This document shows positions 15,373 through 22,597 of a stretch of DNA of 64,000 bases, one piece after another; positions within the stretch are counted from its first letter, which is position 1, and the number at the start of each line of letters is the position of its first letter. Under the pieces are notes generated by a model, which was not told where the DNA came from, ran no database searches, and saw only the letters and a program-made list of their open reading frames with translations. Position numbers and translations under genes: made by a program. The stretch covers positions 1,984,001-2,048,000 of the forward strand of contig NZ_CP108352.1 in assembly GCF_036237275.1 (NCBI RefSeq). Direction: 5' to 3'. This DNA is from Streptomyces sp. NBC_01353 (GTDB lineage: Bacteria; Actinomycetota; Actinomycetes; Streptomycetales; Streptomycetaceae).

Positions 15373-15385
15373 GACGAATCGGGAT

Positions 15386-17566
15386 CTATCGGGCGTCGGC
15401 CAGGTCGCTGAGGCGCCAGCCGCGGGGCCGCTGTGTGCCGCGCTGCACGGTGGCGACAGGCACGTCCACGCCGAGCTCGTCGAGCCGGGCCTTGATGAGA
15501 CTTCCGGCCCGGGTCGCATACGCACTGTCCGTCTCGTCGGCGCCGCGGGCGAACTCGGCATCCATGAGGGCGAGGTAGGTGAACGCTTCGGCGCGGGACA
15601 GGTTGCCTTCGCCGCTCGCGGTCGCAGCCTTGATCAGGTGGTCGAGGATGTCGGGTTCGCGTTCCGCCCGGACTGCGGTGCCCTTGCCAGTGGGTCCGCC
15701 GGCGACCATGGAGATACCGGTGTCGACGGCGAGCTGGTCCTCGATGGGGTCGGGGTACTGGCCGGGGACTCGGCCCACCAGCTCGCGGAGCTCGAGGCCG
15801 ACCTTGGCGGCCTTGCGCAGGTCGCCGTTCTCAACGTCGACGAAGAGGCTGCGGGCCTCGATGTAGCCGGTGTCGGGGGTGGTGAGCCAGCCTCGGCCGC
15901 GGGTCGCCTTGCTGTTCGGGATCTCGCTCGAGTCGTACCCGTCCCCTGCGGCGCCGTCGCCGAGAATCGTGTTGGAGGCAGCAGCCGACTCGACTCGCAT
16001 GGCCCAGCGGCCCGCGCAGTTGCCGCGGAGCCGGGACGGTACGACGTCGACCTTCGGCGACTGGGTAGCGAGGACGAGGACGATGCCGACAGCGGCGCCG
16101 ACGGCGGCGATCTGGGCGAGGAGCTCGACGATCTCTTCGGCGTGCTGGCCGTTGAGGCCGCCCTTGACGGTGTAGGTGGCGAGCTCGTCGACGATGACGA
16201 GCTCGATGCCGCCCAGTTCTGCGAGGAGTTCCTCGGTGGCCTTGGAGACGCCGAGGTCGACGAGGATCTCGGTGCGTCGTTCCAGTTCGGCAGCGAGGAT
16301 CTTGAGGAACTGCAGGAGCCGTTCGGGGTTGCGGCGGACGAAGGTGTCGAGGGACTGGGCGATGCCGACGTACTCGCCGGTGCCCTTGCCGTCGAAGAGG
16401 CGGACGCGGATGCGGGGGTCGAGCATGGCGCCGACGAGGATGTTGGCGATGGCCATGCCCTTGCCTGAGCGGGTGGTGCCGGCGACGAGCAGTGAGTAGT
16501 CGGAGATGGTGGCGAGGATGATGGAGCCGCGCTTGTCGAAGCCAAGAGGCAGGCCATTGCGCCAGGCGTTGACCTTGTCGCTGGTGTCGATGAGCGGGTT
16601 GGGGACCGCGCGGCCGAAGGGGTCGCTCATGCTGACCCACAGGCTGAGGTGGTCTTCGCGTCCTTCGTCTCGGATGTCCATCTGGTGGCGGGGGATGCCG
16701 AGTGCGGAGGCGAGCTGCTTGGTCTTCTTGCGGACGTCGTCGACGGTGACGCTGCCGGTGACCTCGACGTGGACGAGCCACGCCTTTCCGTCCTGGATGA
16801 CGGGGCTGCGGAAGATGACGGCCTGGTCGCCACGGATGATGCCGGCGTCACGGAACCCGCGGTCGATCATGTCGTCGGTCATGCGGTCGCCGTCGCCGAT
16901 CTTGGCGGTGCGGTCGTTGTAGACGGCGCCTTCGTCGGTGCGGCGACCCATGAGGGCGAAGGCGACGAGAGCGGAACCGGTGGCGAGGATCCCGCCGGGC
17001 GCGCCGACGAGGTAGAGACCGGCGCCTTCGACGGCAGCTATCGAGGCGAGGGCGGCGGCGCCGCGGAGGGCCCGCTTGGCGCGGGCCTCGTTGCGGGCCT
17101 TCTTGTAGCCGGCCATCGCCGACGTGGACGCGGTGGCCGCCTTGTCCATGTCGGTGCGCCGCTTGTCCTTCTCCTTGCCGGGGATGAGGCGCTTGTCGTG
17201 GGCCCACTTGGCGGCCTTGTACTCGTGGTGGGCGCGGCGGGCTTCGTGCTTGGCGACGGCGACCTGGGTGCCTTCGATGCCCTGGACCCAGACTGCGGTT
17301 CGTCGGAGGCCACGGCCGATCTGCGAGGCGTGGCCGTGTTCGGTGGTCTGCCGGCGGACCCAGCGGCGCCAGGCGCGCGTGGAGTTGAGGCGGGCCGCGG
17401 AGCCGCGGTCCTTCCAGCCGCTGCCGCTTCGCGTCCACTCGGGCACGAGCGGCAGGTCCGACATCGGGTCGGCCGGGGCGGGCTCCTTGTAGGTGGCCGG
17501 GTAGTTGGCGATCAGCCGGTCCCACTCGGGGTCGGGGGTCGCGCCGGGCAGGGTCTCGATGGTCAC
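15386..17566 (-). CDS. TraB/FtsK-SpoIIIE-like DNA translocase
   Basis: A 726-aa protein starting GTG behind GAGGAGC. Residues 1-165 are basic and helical, 168-206 contain hydrophobic membrane segments, and the motor domain has Walker A GTTRSGKG (363-370) and Walker B ELVIVDE (455-461), followed by FtsK-type VLATQSPKVDVVPSRLR. The C-terminus ends in a small helical module. In Streptomyces plasmids and AICEs such hexameric pumps move double-stranded DNA between cells; cell-division FtsK moves chromosomal DNA. The neighbouring Spd/DUF2637 genes favour the TraB type. Its role in a phage is unclear. Confidence 0.85.
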   Translation of the reverse strand: MTIETLPGATPDPEWDRLIANYPATYKEPAPADPMSDLPLVPEWTRSGSGWKDRGSAARLNSTRAWRRWVRRQTTEHGHASQIGRGLRRTAVWVQGIEGTQVAVAKHEARRAHHEYKAAKWAHDKRLIPGKEKDKRRTDMDKAATASTSAMAGYKKARNEARAKRALRGAAALASIAAVEGAGLYLVGAPGGILATGSALVAFALMGRRTDEGAVYNDRTAKIGDGDRMTDDMIDRGFRDAGIIRGDQAVIFRSPVIQDGKAWLVHVEVTGSVTVDDVRKKTKQLASALGIPRHQMDIRDEGREDHLSLWVSMSDPFGRAVPNPLIDTSDKVNAWRNGLPLGFDKRGSIILATISDYSLLVAGTTRSGKGMAIANILVGAMLDPRIRVRLFDGKGTGEYVGIAQSLDTFVRRNPERLLQFLKILAAELERRTEILVDLGVSKATEELLAELGGIELVIVDELATYTVKGGLNGQHAEEIVELLAQIAAVGAAVGIVLVLATQSPKVDVVPSRLRGNCAGRWAMRVESAAASNTILGDGAAGDGYDSSEIPNSKATRGRGWLTTPDTGYIEARSLFVDVENGDLRKAAKVGLELRELVGRVPGQYPDPIEDQLAVDTGISMVAGGPTGKGTAVRAEREPDILDHLIKAATASGEGNLSRAEAFTYLALMDAEFARGADETDSAYATRAGSLIKARLDELGVDVPVATVQRGTQRPRGWRLSDLADAR

Positions 17567-18051
17567 GACTGCTCCTCAGAGGAGGCGGGGCGGACGGCGG
17601 ACGTCTGCTCGAGGGCAGCCTGCTTCTTCGCGATGGCGCTGTAGGCGACGGTGTCGCCGGCCACGCGGCGGGGCGGTGTACCGCCGTTGAAGCGGCGCCC
17701 GTCGGGGGCTCGCCCGATCGTCGGACTCAGGAAGGCAACTGCGCCCTGCTCGCAGACGACGCCCCAGACGTCTTCCGGTCGGATCAGTCCGACGCTGGAC
17801 GTCTCGCTCCACCCGCCGTAGTTCATGTCCGTCTCGGTCAGGTACGGAGGGACGTGGAGACGGAAGCGGAGCTCGAACAGGGTGGCCTGTTCGACGTCTC
17901 GGGCCATGGCGTGCGTGGCAAGAAACAGCATTCGGTACGGCTGCCAGCCGCGGCGGATGAAGTACTCCAGCCGTCGGGACTTCGTCGTGGTGTATCCGAC
18001 CTTCACGGCCCGGAATCCCGGGTGGGTCAGTACGTAGGTGAGTCCGGTCAT
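17563..18051 (-). CDS. GIY-YIG/T5orf172-like protein
   Basis: A 162-aa protein. The N-terminal 75 residues (LTYVLTHPGFRAVKVGYTT, then ARDVEQATLFELRFRL) resemble T5orf172/GIY-YIG-like domains that share the YV-(10)-VKVGYT pattern with the larger protein at 13.5 kb. The C-terminal half is disordered and ends SSEEQS. Its tail shares a GGTPP-R--GD-A---IA motif with the end of the upstream DUF2637-like protein, suggesting a common interaction peptide. I chose the ATG at 18051 (AAGGTG upstream); a GTG at 18060 is possible. The stop overlaps the TraB-like start (GTGA). Confidence 0.7.
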   Translation of the reverse strand: MTGLTYVLTHPGFRAVKVGYTTTKSRRLEYFIRRGWQPYRMLFLATHAMARDVEQATLFELRFRLHVPPYLTETDMNYGGWSETSSVGLIRPEDVWGVVCEQGAVAFLSPTIGRAPDGRRFNGGTPPRRVAGDTVAYSAIAKKQAALEQTSAVRPASSEEQS

Positions 18052-18052
18052 C

Positions 18053-19348
18053 TCAGGCACCTTGAGTCTTCTCGGCAGTGCGCTCCAGGCGCGCCTGAGT
18101 GCGGGCGATGGGGCTCACTGCCGGGCTGTCGCCGGAGCGGCGCAGGGGCGGCGTACCGCCGTTGTTGCGGCGTCCGTCGGGGGCGTCAGGGTCCTTCTTG
18201 GCGCTGGAGGGTCGATGGGAATTGACCAGCGACAACGGACCCTCTATGGGCATCTCGGTGAGGGCCTTGACGCGGGCCTGCTGGACGCGCGACGCGGTCT
18301 CAATGTCGAGGGTGATTCCGACCGTCTTGCAACCGGTGACGCGGAGCCAGGCTTCGCCCCAGATGTTCTCGGTGACGTACTGGGAACCGCGGGCGGAACG
18401 AAGGGCGTCGGCAACAGCCCAGACCTCCGGGTGCGCTTGGCGGCGATCCTCGTCGCGCCGCTTCTGCTCCTCGTCGGCGCGCTCCTGCGCAGCCTTCTTG
18501 TCGGCTGCAGCGGACGCCTCGGCGGCGTGCTTCTCCGCCTTCGCCTTGGCGCGGGCGGAGTCCTCCTTCGCCTTGGCTCGCCGTGCCGCTCGCCGCTCAC
18601 GGGAGGAGGGGATCCCGTCGGCCTTCTGTGCCTTGCCGTGCTCGTATGCCATGAGGACGATCGGCCCACCGAGTGAGGCGAGGGCGCCGATGAGGCCGGC
18701 GTTGAGGCCGATCGCCGGGTCGGTGATCCCGTGCCAGAGGTTGATCGTCGCGGCGACCGCGGCGCCGAGCATGATGCCGATCCGGTACGGCAGGACATCC
18801 CGCCGGTGAGCGACCGCCCACGCGGCTCCACAGGCAAGAACGAGCGCGAGGCCTTCAAGTAGCGCCGGTGCGGCCACCATGAACGGCCGCTTCTCGTCCC
18901 AGAAGGCGAGGAACTGGACCGGGGCGGCGATGACGAGGCCGACGGCGTAGATGCCGTAGGCGCCCCACTTCCACAGCTTCTCGGACCGCTGCTGCTCGGC
19001 GAGCCGGGCGGCCTCCTCGGCGGCCTGGTCCGCAGCCTCGGCATCCGCCTTCTCCCTCGCCGCCTTGGCTCGGGCTTCCTTCTCGGCCTGCTCGGCGAGG
19101 TAGGTGTTGTGGGCGGCCTGCTCCTTCTCCCCCTTCATGCGGGCCCGCTCGTTGACGAGGCGCTGCTTCTCGGCTTCCTCGACGGCGAGGATCTGCTCGG
19201 CCTTCGCCTTGCCCTCGGCTTCGATGAGGCGGGCCTTGGCTTCGGTCTCGCTCCGGGTCCGGATGGCGTCCGCCTCGGCGAGCGCGACCGGGTCGAACCG
19301 CGACTCGGCGACGGCGTGACCGTTGATCCTGTCGATGGCGGTGCTCAC
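18053..19348 (-). CDS. DUF2637/SpdB2-like membrane protein with coiled coil
   Basis: A 431-aa protein starting GTG behind AAGGAAG. Residues 20-150 are a long Ala/Glu/Lys coiled coil; four membrane helices follow at about 155-270 (WGAYGIYAVGLVIAAPVQFL through LIGALASLGGPIVLMAY), the DUF2637 arrangement of Streptomyces SpdB2 proteins. A second charged helix (AKAKAEKHAAEAS) leads to a folded C-terminal part (HPEVWAVADALRSARG) and a tail containing GGTPPLRRSGD, shared with the next gene. SpdB2 proteins work with TraB in intramycelial plasmid spread; here the gene is two genes upstream of the TraB-like pump. Confidence 0.75.
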   Translation of the reverse strand: MSTAIDRINGHAVAESRFDPVALAEADAIRTRSETEAKARLIEAEGKAKAEQILAVEEAEKQRLVNERARMKGEKEQAAHNTYLAEQAEKEARAKAAREKADAEAADQAAEEAARLAEQQRSEKLWKWGAYGIYAVGLVIAAPVQFLAFWDEKRPFMVAAPALLEGLALVLACGAAWAVAHRRDVLPYRIGIMLGAAVAATINLWHGITDPAIGLNAGLIGALASLGGPIVLMAYEHGKAQKADGIPSSRERRAARRAKAKEDSARAKAKAEKHAAEASAAADKKAAQERADEEQKRRDEDRRQAHPEVWAVADALRSARGSQYVTENIWGEAWLRVTGCKTVGITLDIETASRVQQARVKALTEMPIEGPLSLVNSHRPSSAKKDPDAPDGRRNNGGTPPLRRSGDSPAVSPIARTQARLERTAEKTQGA

Positions 19349-19377
19349 GGTGATCGCTTCCTTTCGGTGCGGAGGGT

Positions 19378-19587
19378 TCAGGCGGTGGCGGGCTTGGGCT
19401 GAGGCCGGTACTTGAGCCAGGCAATGACGCCAGCGAGGAGGTACACGGGGCCGGGGATGGTGGCGAGGACGGCGGCAAGGCCGGTGGTGGCGAGGGTGAT
19501 CGGGGCGATCGCGGCGGGCCACATGCCGACGACGATCAGGAAGGCGACGAGGACGGTGAGCCAGAGGACGGCGGGTCGGCGCAGCAT
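19378..19587 (-). CDS. Small two-helix membrane protein
   Basis: A 69-aa protein starting MLRRPAVLWLTVLVAFLIVV behind AAGGAGAACC. Two hydrophobic segments (about residues 6-28 and 35-58) with a short basic tail (WLKYRPQPKPATA) indicate an integral membrane protein. It precedes the DUF2637-like gene in the same transcript, as small hydrophobic proteins do in Streptomyces spd operons. No specific function can be assigned. Confidence 0.7.
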   Translation of the reverse strand: MLRRPAVLWLTVLVAFLIVVGMWPAAIAPITLATTGLAAVLATIPGPVYLLAGVIAWLKYRPQPKPATA

Positions 19588-19642
19588 GTCGGTTCTCCTT
19601 GGGTGACAGCCCCGGGATCTGCGGGGCCAGCGACGGGGAGGG

Positions 19643-19843
19643 TCAGCCCCGCTTCGGGTATTTGTGGCCAGCGGGCGGCTCGGCGGAGTTGTTCGCATAG
19701 AGGGCGCCGGCGACGATCGTGTTGAACTTCTCGTGCTCGGGGCTGGTCGGTACGTCGGGCGGGTTGAGGCTGCCGCCTAGGGCGGTCATCAGGCCCTGCG
19801 TGCGGTCGCGGTCTTCGTGTCGGGTCTCGCGGCGAAAGCCCAT
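19643..19843 (-). CDS. Small hydrophilic protein, function unknown
   Basis: A 66-aa protein starting MGFRRETRHEDRDRTQGL with AAAGGAGC upstream. It is charged at the N-terminus and carries PPDVPTSPEHEKFNTIVAGAL in the middle; no known domain. It lies in the Spd-like operon between a zinc protein and a small membrane protein, with typical Streptomyces codon use, so it is likely a real accessory gene of that module. Confidence 0.65.
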   Translation of the reverse strand: MGFRRETRHEDRDRTQGLMTALGGSLNPPDVPTSPEHEKFNTIVAGALYANNSAEPPAGHKYPKRG

Positions 19844-19887
19844 GGCGTAGCTCCTTTGGGGTCAGTTGTGTGGGGTGAGGGGTGGGG

Positions 19888-20043
19888 CTACCACCAGCTC
19901 CAGCTCTTCCGGCGGTCGGGGCATCCGTTGCGGGCGTGGTCCTCGCACTCCGGGCACGGCGTCTTCTGGTCACCGAGCCCGAGGATGTTGCCGCGGTGGA
20001 GCTGGGCGTGCTCCTCGCACTGCGGGCACTCGTCCTGGGCCAT
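19888..20043 (-). CDS. Small zinc-ribbon protein
   Basis: A 51-aa protein starting MAQDECPQCEEHAQL, with AGGAAGG upstream. Two CxxC pairs (CPQC and CPEC, 28 residues apart) plus His residues suggest one zinc ribbon. The C-terminus is Trp/Ser-rich (RRKSWSWW). Small CxxC proteins are common in the spd regions of actinobacterial mobile elements; possible roles are nucleic-acid binding or protein contact. Confidence 0.7.
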   Translation of the reverse strand: MAQDECPQCEEHAQLHRGNILGLGDQKTPCPECEDHARNGCPDRRKSWSWW

Positions 20044-20059
20044 GGGGGTCCTTCCTGGG

Positions 20060-20566
20060 TCAGCGGAGCTTGCGGGCGAGGGATTCGAGGCGGAGGGCTT
20101 CACGTTCGTCGGCCTTGATCTGTCGGCTCGCGGCCCAGGCCTCCCGGTACGACACCCGGTCGATTCCGAGGTTGTTGCGGATGTTGGCGAGGATCGCCTC
20201 GCGCTTTCCGGGCCGGCCGATCTGTGCGGCGTGGACGAGTTCGTGGACGACGGTCTCGTCGAGGTTTCGGGCCGCGGCGCAGGCCTCGGCGTCGATGACG
20301 ATGAGGGTTCCGCCGCCCGGGTTGAGGGTGGTGTATCCGCTGCCGAGGCCCTGCCGCGGCGCCTTCCTTGTGGTGCCGGCGAGCTTCTGGTTGGCCTTGG
20401 AGAGGACTTCCAGGGCGTTCCGCCGGTCGGCGACGACGATCTCGACGTGGCCCACGCGCTCGCCGAGCTTCTTCTCGACTAGCCGGGCGGCCTGGTCGGC
20501 GATGGCCTCGACGCGGTCCAGGCCGGATCGGTACCTGGCCCCGAGCTTGTAGTCGGTGACGTTCAT
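20060..20566 (-). CDS. Putative zincin-like metalloprotein (HExxH)
   Basis: A 168-aa protein containing ETVVHELVHAAQIG, an HExxH zinc motif typical of gluzincin/SprT-like or basic-secretory-type metallopeptidases, placed at about residues 104-117. The preceding strand TLIVIDAEACA fits the edge strand of such folds. There is no signal peptide, so it should act in the cytoplasm. A third zinc ligand is not obvious. Its ATG overlaps the preceding stop (TGATG), so it is coupled to the 54-aa gene. It may process a phage or transfer protein; the substrate is unknown. Confidence 0.65.
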   Translation of the reverse strand: MNVTDYKLGARYRSGLDRVEAIADQAARLVEKKLGERVGHVEIVVADRRNALEVLSKANQKLAGTTRKAPRQGLGSGYTTLNPGGGTLIVIDAEACAAARNLDETVVHELVHAAQIGRPGKREAILANIRNNLGIDRVSYREAWAASRQIKADEREALRLESLARKLR

Positions 20567-20730
20567 CAGGCGGCCGCGGGCTGGTTGAGGCCAGCGAGCT
20601 CGTCGACGAGCTGGGTGCCGTTGTGGAAGTCGTAGTCGGCGGCGATGGCCTCAACGCGGGCGATCTCCAGCGAGTCGTTGGTGCGGACGGCCTTGGCGTA
20701 GTCGGCGAAGAGCCGGTTCACGAACTGCAT
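20566..20730 (-). CDS. 54-aa coupled protein, function unknown
   Basis: A short gene starting MQFVNRLFADYAKAVRTND with AAGGAGAACG upstream and ending in a TGATG overlap with the HExxH protein. It is predicted helical (EIARVEAIAADYDF) and ends LAGLNQPAAA. Codon bias, ribosome site and translational coupling support it as a genuine small gene. Confidence 0.7.
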   Translation of the reverse strand: MQFVNRLFADYAKAVRTNDSLEIARVEAIAADYDFHNGTQLVDELAGLNQPAAA

Positions 20731-20762
20731 GACGTTCTCCTTCAGATCTGCGGGGTGGGGGG

Positions 20763-21008
20763 TTAGCGGGTGAGCTGGGCGGCGCGGGCGAGGACTTCAC
20801 GGGCGGCGTCGTCGCCCCACGCATAGCCGACGTAGGCGGACGGGCCGGGGAAGACGGTGCACGGGACGGAGGCCTTCAGGACTGCCGCGTGGTGAACGCA
20901 GCCGAGTCGCTCGCCGCCCTTGCGGTCGCGGAGCAGGACCGCATCCGCGAGTCCCTCGCACGTGCTCTGGTCGGCGGGGCGAGCTGCGGGGCATCGAGTG
21001 CTGGCCAT
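20763..21008 (-). CDS. Small Cys-containing protein, function unknown
   Basis: An 81-aa protein starting MASTRCPAARPADQSTC whose ATG overlaps the previous stop as TGATG. It has four Cys and a CVHHAAVLKAS motif and ends in a helix (DDAAREVLARAAQL). The Cys/His set could bind one zinc. Members with RLGCVHHAA-like motifs are frequent in Streptomyces mobile elements, but have no assigned function. Confidence 0.65.
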   Translation of the reverse strand: MASTRCPAARPADQSTCEGLADAVLLRDRKGGERLGCVHHAAVLKASVPCTVFPGPSAYVGYAWGDDAAREVLARAAQLTR

Positions 21009-21271
21009 CACGCGCTCCGGGCGGTGTCGGGGAGGTTGAGCGGGGACGGGCCGCCGAAGTGCGCAAGCCGGTCGACGCGCTCCGGGTTGGCCGGGTACGC
21101 GGCCCACTCGGCGGCGTCCATCGGCATCTCGCCCTGCGGGCCAGCCATGTCGACCGCGAGCCGGTCACCGGCCAGCAGGTCGGACAGGAACGTCGTCATC
21201 CCGACGACGAGCTGCTCGCGGGACGGCTCCGGGGCGGCGGGCTTCGGCTTGCGGGTGCGGAAGAAGGGCAT
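21008..21271 (-). CDS. Small soluble protein, function unknown
   Basis: An 87-aa protein starting MPFFRTRKPKPAAPEPSRE, with a basic Pro-rich N-terminus, a helix (EQLVVGMTTFLSDLLAGD) and an acidic/aromatic middle (MDAAEWAAYPANPERVDRL). GGAGGAGA precedes the ATG and its stop overlaps the next gene. No domain recognised; it belongs to the same coupled transcript as the Spd-like genes. Confidence 0.65.
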   Translation of the reverse strand: MPFFRTRKPKPAAPEPSREQLVVGMTTFLSDLLAGDRLAVDMAGPQGEMPMDAAEWAAYPANPERVDRLAHFGGPSPLNLPDTARSA

Positions 21272-21310
21272 GACGGATCTCCTCCAGTGGTGGAGCGGGA
21301 AGTGGTGGGG

Positions 21311-21532
21311 TCAGACGGTGGGGAGGGCCGTGTACGTGAAGCTGACGACTTCGATGTCGGCCGTCGGCTTCCCGCTCTTGCTGGCGATCTGCTCGACGGC
21401 GTAGTCACGGAGCTCGTCGTCGGTGAACGGCCGGCTGGTGACCAACTCAAGGTTCGTGGTCATCACGAGGTCGTCCGTCGGGCCGTCGGGCGAGGTGGCC
21501 TTGAGGTTGACGATGTAGGCGCTGTTGGGCAT
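21311..21532 (-). CDS. Small alpha/beta protein, function unknown
   Basis: A 73-aa protein starting MPNSAYIVNLKATSPDG, with alternating strands and one helix (DDELRDYAVEQIASKSG), ending VVSFTYTALPTV. The layout is a compact beta-alpha-beta fold. The ATG follows a GGAAGG site. No motif links it to a known activity. It belongs to the leftward operon that starts near 22.5 kb. Confidence 0.65.
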   Translation of the reverse strand: MPNSAYIVNLKATSPDGPTDDLVMTTNLELVTSRPFTDDELRDYAVEQIASKSGKPTADIEVVSFTYTALPTV

Positions 21533-21621
21533 GGCTGTGCCTTCCGGTGGTCAATCGGATGGGGTGGGGTGCCGGGGCCGGCGGGCGGGGGTTGGGGTGC
21601 CGGCCCCGGCAGACTGTGGGG

Positions 21622-21765
21622 TTAGCCCTGGCGCTGGGCGGCGGCGAGGCTGCGCTTGGCGGCCTCAGCAGCAGCGGCTGCGGTCTTCGCCTCGGCCATG
21701 TGGTGGCGGGTCTGCTGAGAGAGCCCCTTGGCGTTCAGGCCCTTCGTGGCGACCTTCGCGTCCAT
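21622..21765 (-). CDS. 47-aa Ala/Lys-rich helical protein
   Basis: Starts MDAKVATKGLNAKGLSQQ; residues 22-45 are a single Ala-rich helix (HMAEAKTAAAAAEAAK). A GTG three codons upstream overlaps the previous stop (GTGA) and is an equally possible start. The composition resembles small nucleoid-type or actinophage assembly peptides, but no function can be assigned. Confidence 0.55.
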   Translation of the reverse strand: MDAKVATKGLNAKGLSQQTRHHMAEAKTAAAAAEAAKRSLAAAQRQG

Positions 21766-21770
21766 GGCGG

Positions 21771-22073
21771 TCACCGGGCCTGGGGCCAGGAGGAGAAGAC
21801 GCAGATCGTGTCGAGGAAGGTCGGGTCGGCGAGGCGGACGACGCGCAGCGGCTGGCCGTCGCGGTCGACGGTCTCCCACTCGTCGATCTCGGTGCCCAGA
21901 GCGCGCTCCGATGCGATCAGCTCCTCGGTCTCCTCGGTGGTCGAGAAGCCCCAGAGGGAGCCGTGGTTGTCGAAGTTCGCAACCGTCTGCTCGGCGAGTG
22001 CCAGCTCCAGGCGGCGCAGTACGTCGACGGCAACCTGCGGAAGCGGGGCGGCCTTGTCGGCGGGGGCGCTCAC
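21771..22073 (-). CDS. Small acidic protein, function unknown
   Basis: A 100-aa protein starting at GTG (VSAPADKAAPLPQVAVDVLRR), overlapping the previous stop as GTGA. It has helices around 12-35 and 60-75 and a beta strand segment (DGQPLRVVRLADPTFLDT). Its position as the second gene of the leftward operon suggests early expression. No recognised domain. Confidence 0.65.
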   Translation of the reverse strand: MSAPADKAAPLPQVAVDVLRRLELALAEQTVANFDNHGSLWGFSTTEETEELIASERALGTEIDEWETVDRDGQPLRVVRLADPTFLDTICVFSSWPQAR

Positions 22074-22372
22074 TGGGCACCGCCGTAGGTGCGGACCTCG
22101 AGCGAGGCGGGGATCGGGGCCATCGGGGTACCAAGGAGCCGACCGACGAGGATGCGGGCCATCGTGTCCCGTTCCCGGGCACTGCGGCCCTTCGGGAGGC
22201 ACACGATCGCGGCGCCGGCGTGCGGCCGGACAACCTCACCGTAGAACGTGTCGTCGGCGACCGACGTCTCGAAGATCTGCGCGTTCGCCTCGGCCAGCAG
22301 TTCCGGCAGCGGAGCGGTGACGAGGCGGGCGGCGGACGGCACGAGGGTGCCGCTAAGCTTGCGTGTATCCAT
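22070..22372 (-). CDS. First gene of the leftward Spd/TraB-like operon
   Basis: A 100-aa protein starting MDTRKLSGTLVPSAARLVT behind AAGGG. It has a helix (PLPELLAEANAQIFE) and a strand-rich second half (GAAIVCLPKGRSARERDTMARIL, then LEVRTYGGAQ). It is the promoter-proximal gene of the long leftward transcript whose promoter is at about 22525-22554, with a 5' leader of about 145 nt. The long open extension upstream runs through the promoter and was rejected. Function unknown. Confidence 0.65.
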   Translation of the reverse strand: MDTRKLSGTLVPSAARLVTAPLPELLAEANAQIFETSVADDTFYGEVVRPHAGAAIVCLPKGRSARERDTMARILVGRLLGTPMAPIPASLEVRTYGGAQ

Positions 22373-22402
22373 GAGGGGACCCTTCGGAAGTTCCTCGTGG
22401 TA

Positions 22403-22440
22403 GGGCCGGCCTGCGATGTAGGAGTCGCAGTGTCCGGCCC
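22403..22440 (-). promoter_or_regulatory. 5'-leader hairpin before the first operon gene
   Basis: GGGCCGG (22403-22409) pairs with CCGGCCC (22434-22440) and CTGCGA (22411-22416) with TCGCAG (22425-22430), forming a two-part stem with an 8-nt loop. It lies in the leader, about 30 nt before the first start codon, where it could attenuate transcription or affect translation. Confidence 0.45.
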
Positions 22441-22494
22441 GATCTTCTTTTGTGGCGGCTCGCGGACTGCGTCCGGTAGGAGTGAGCCTCACCT

Positions 22495-22510
22495 TCAAGG
22501 AATTCCTTGA
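22495..22510. promoter_or_regulatory. 16-bp perfect palindrome, probable operator
   Basis: TCAAGGAATTCCTTGA is a perfect palindrome lying just downstream of the leftward promoter's expected start point. Such placement suits a repressor site, possibly for the divergent HTH protein encoded at 22598. Confidence 0.6.
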
Positions 22511-22524
22511 GCGGCTTGATGAGA

Positions 22525-22554
22525 AAGCTAGACCCACCTTCCAGGTGGTGTCAA
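22525..22554 (-). promoter_or_regulatory. Leftward promoter with an operator in its spacer
   Basis: On the minus strand TTGACA (22549-22554) and TAGCTT (22525-22530) are separated by 18 bp, a good housekeeping-type promoter. Within the spacer, CCACCT and AGGTGG form a perfect 6-bp inverted repeat (22534-22548), well placed for a repressor. It should drive the genes from 22372 leftwards. Confidence 0.65.
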
Positions 22555-22562
22555 GCGATGAC

Positions 22563-22591
22563 TTGAACACGGCGGTGGCGAGCCCTACAGT
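22563..22591 (+). promoter_or_regulatory. Rightward promoter giving a leaderless HTH transcript
   Basis: TTGAAC (22563-22568) and TACAGT (22586-22591) are spaced by exactly 17 bp. The ATG of the HTH gene begins 7 nt after the -10 hexamer, where transcription should start, and no ribosome site is present, so the mRNA is probably leaderless. Confidence 0.65.
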
Positions 22592-22597
22592 CACTTC

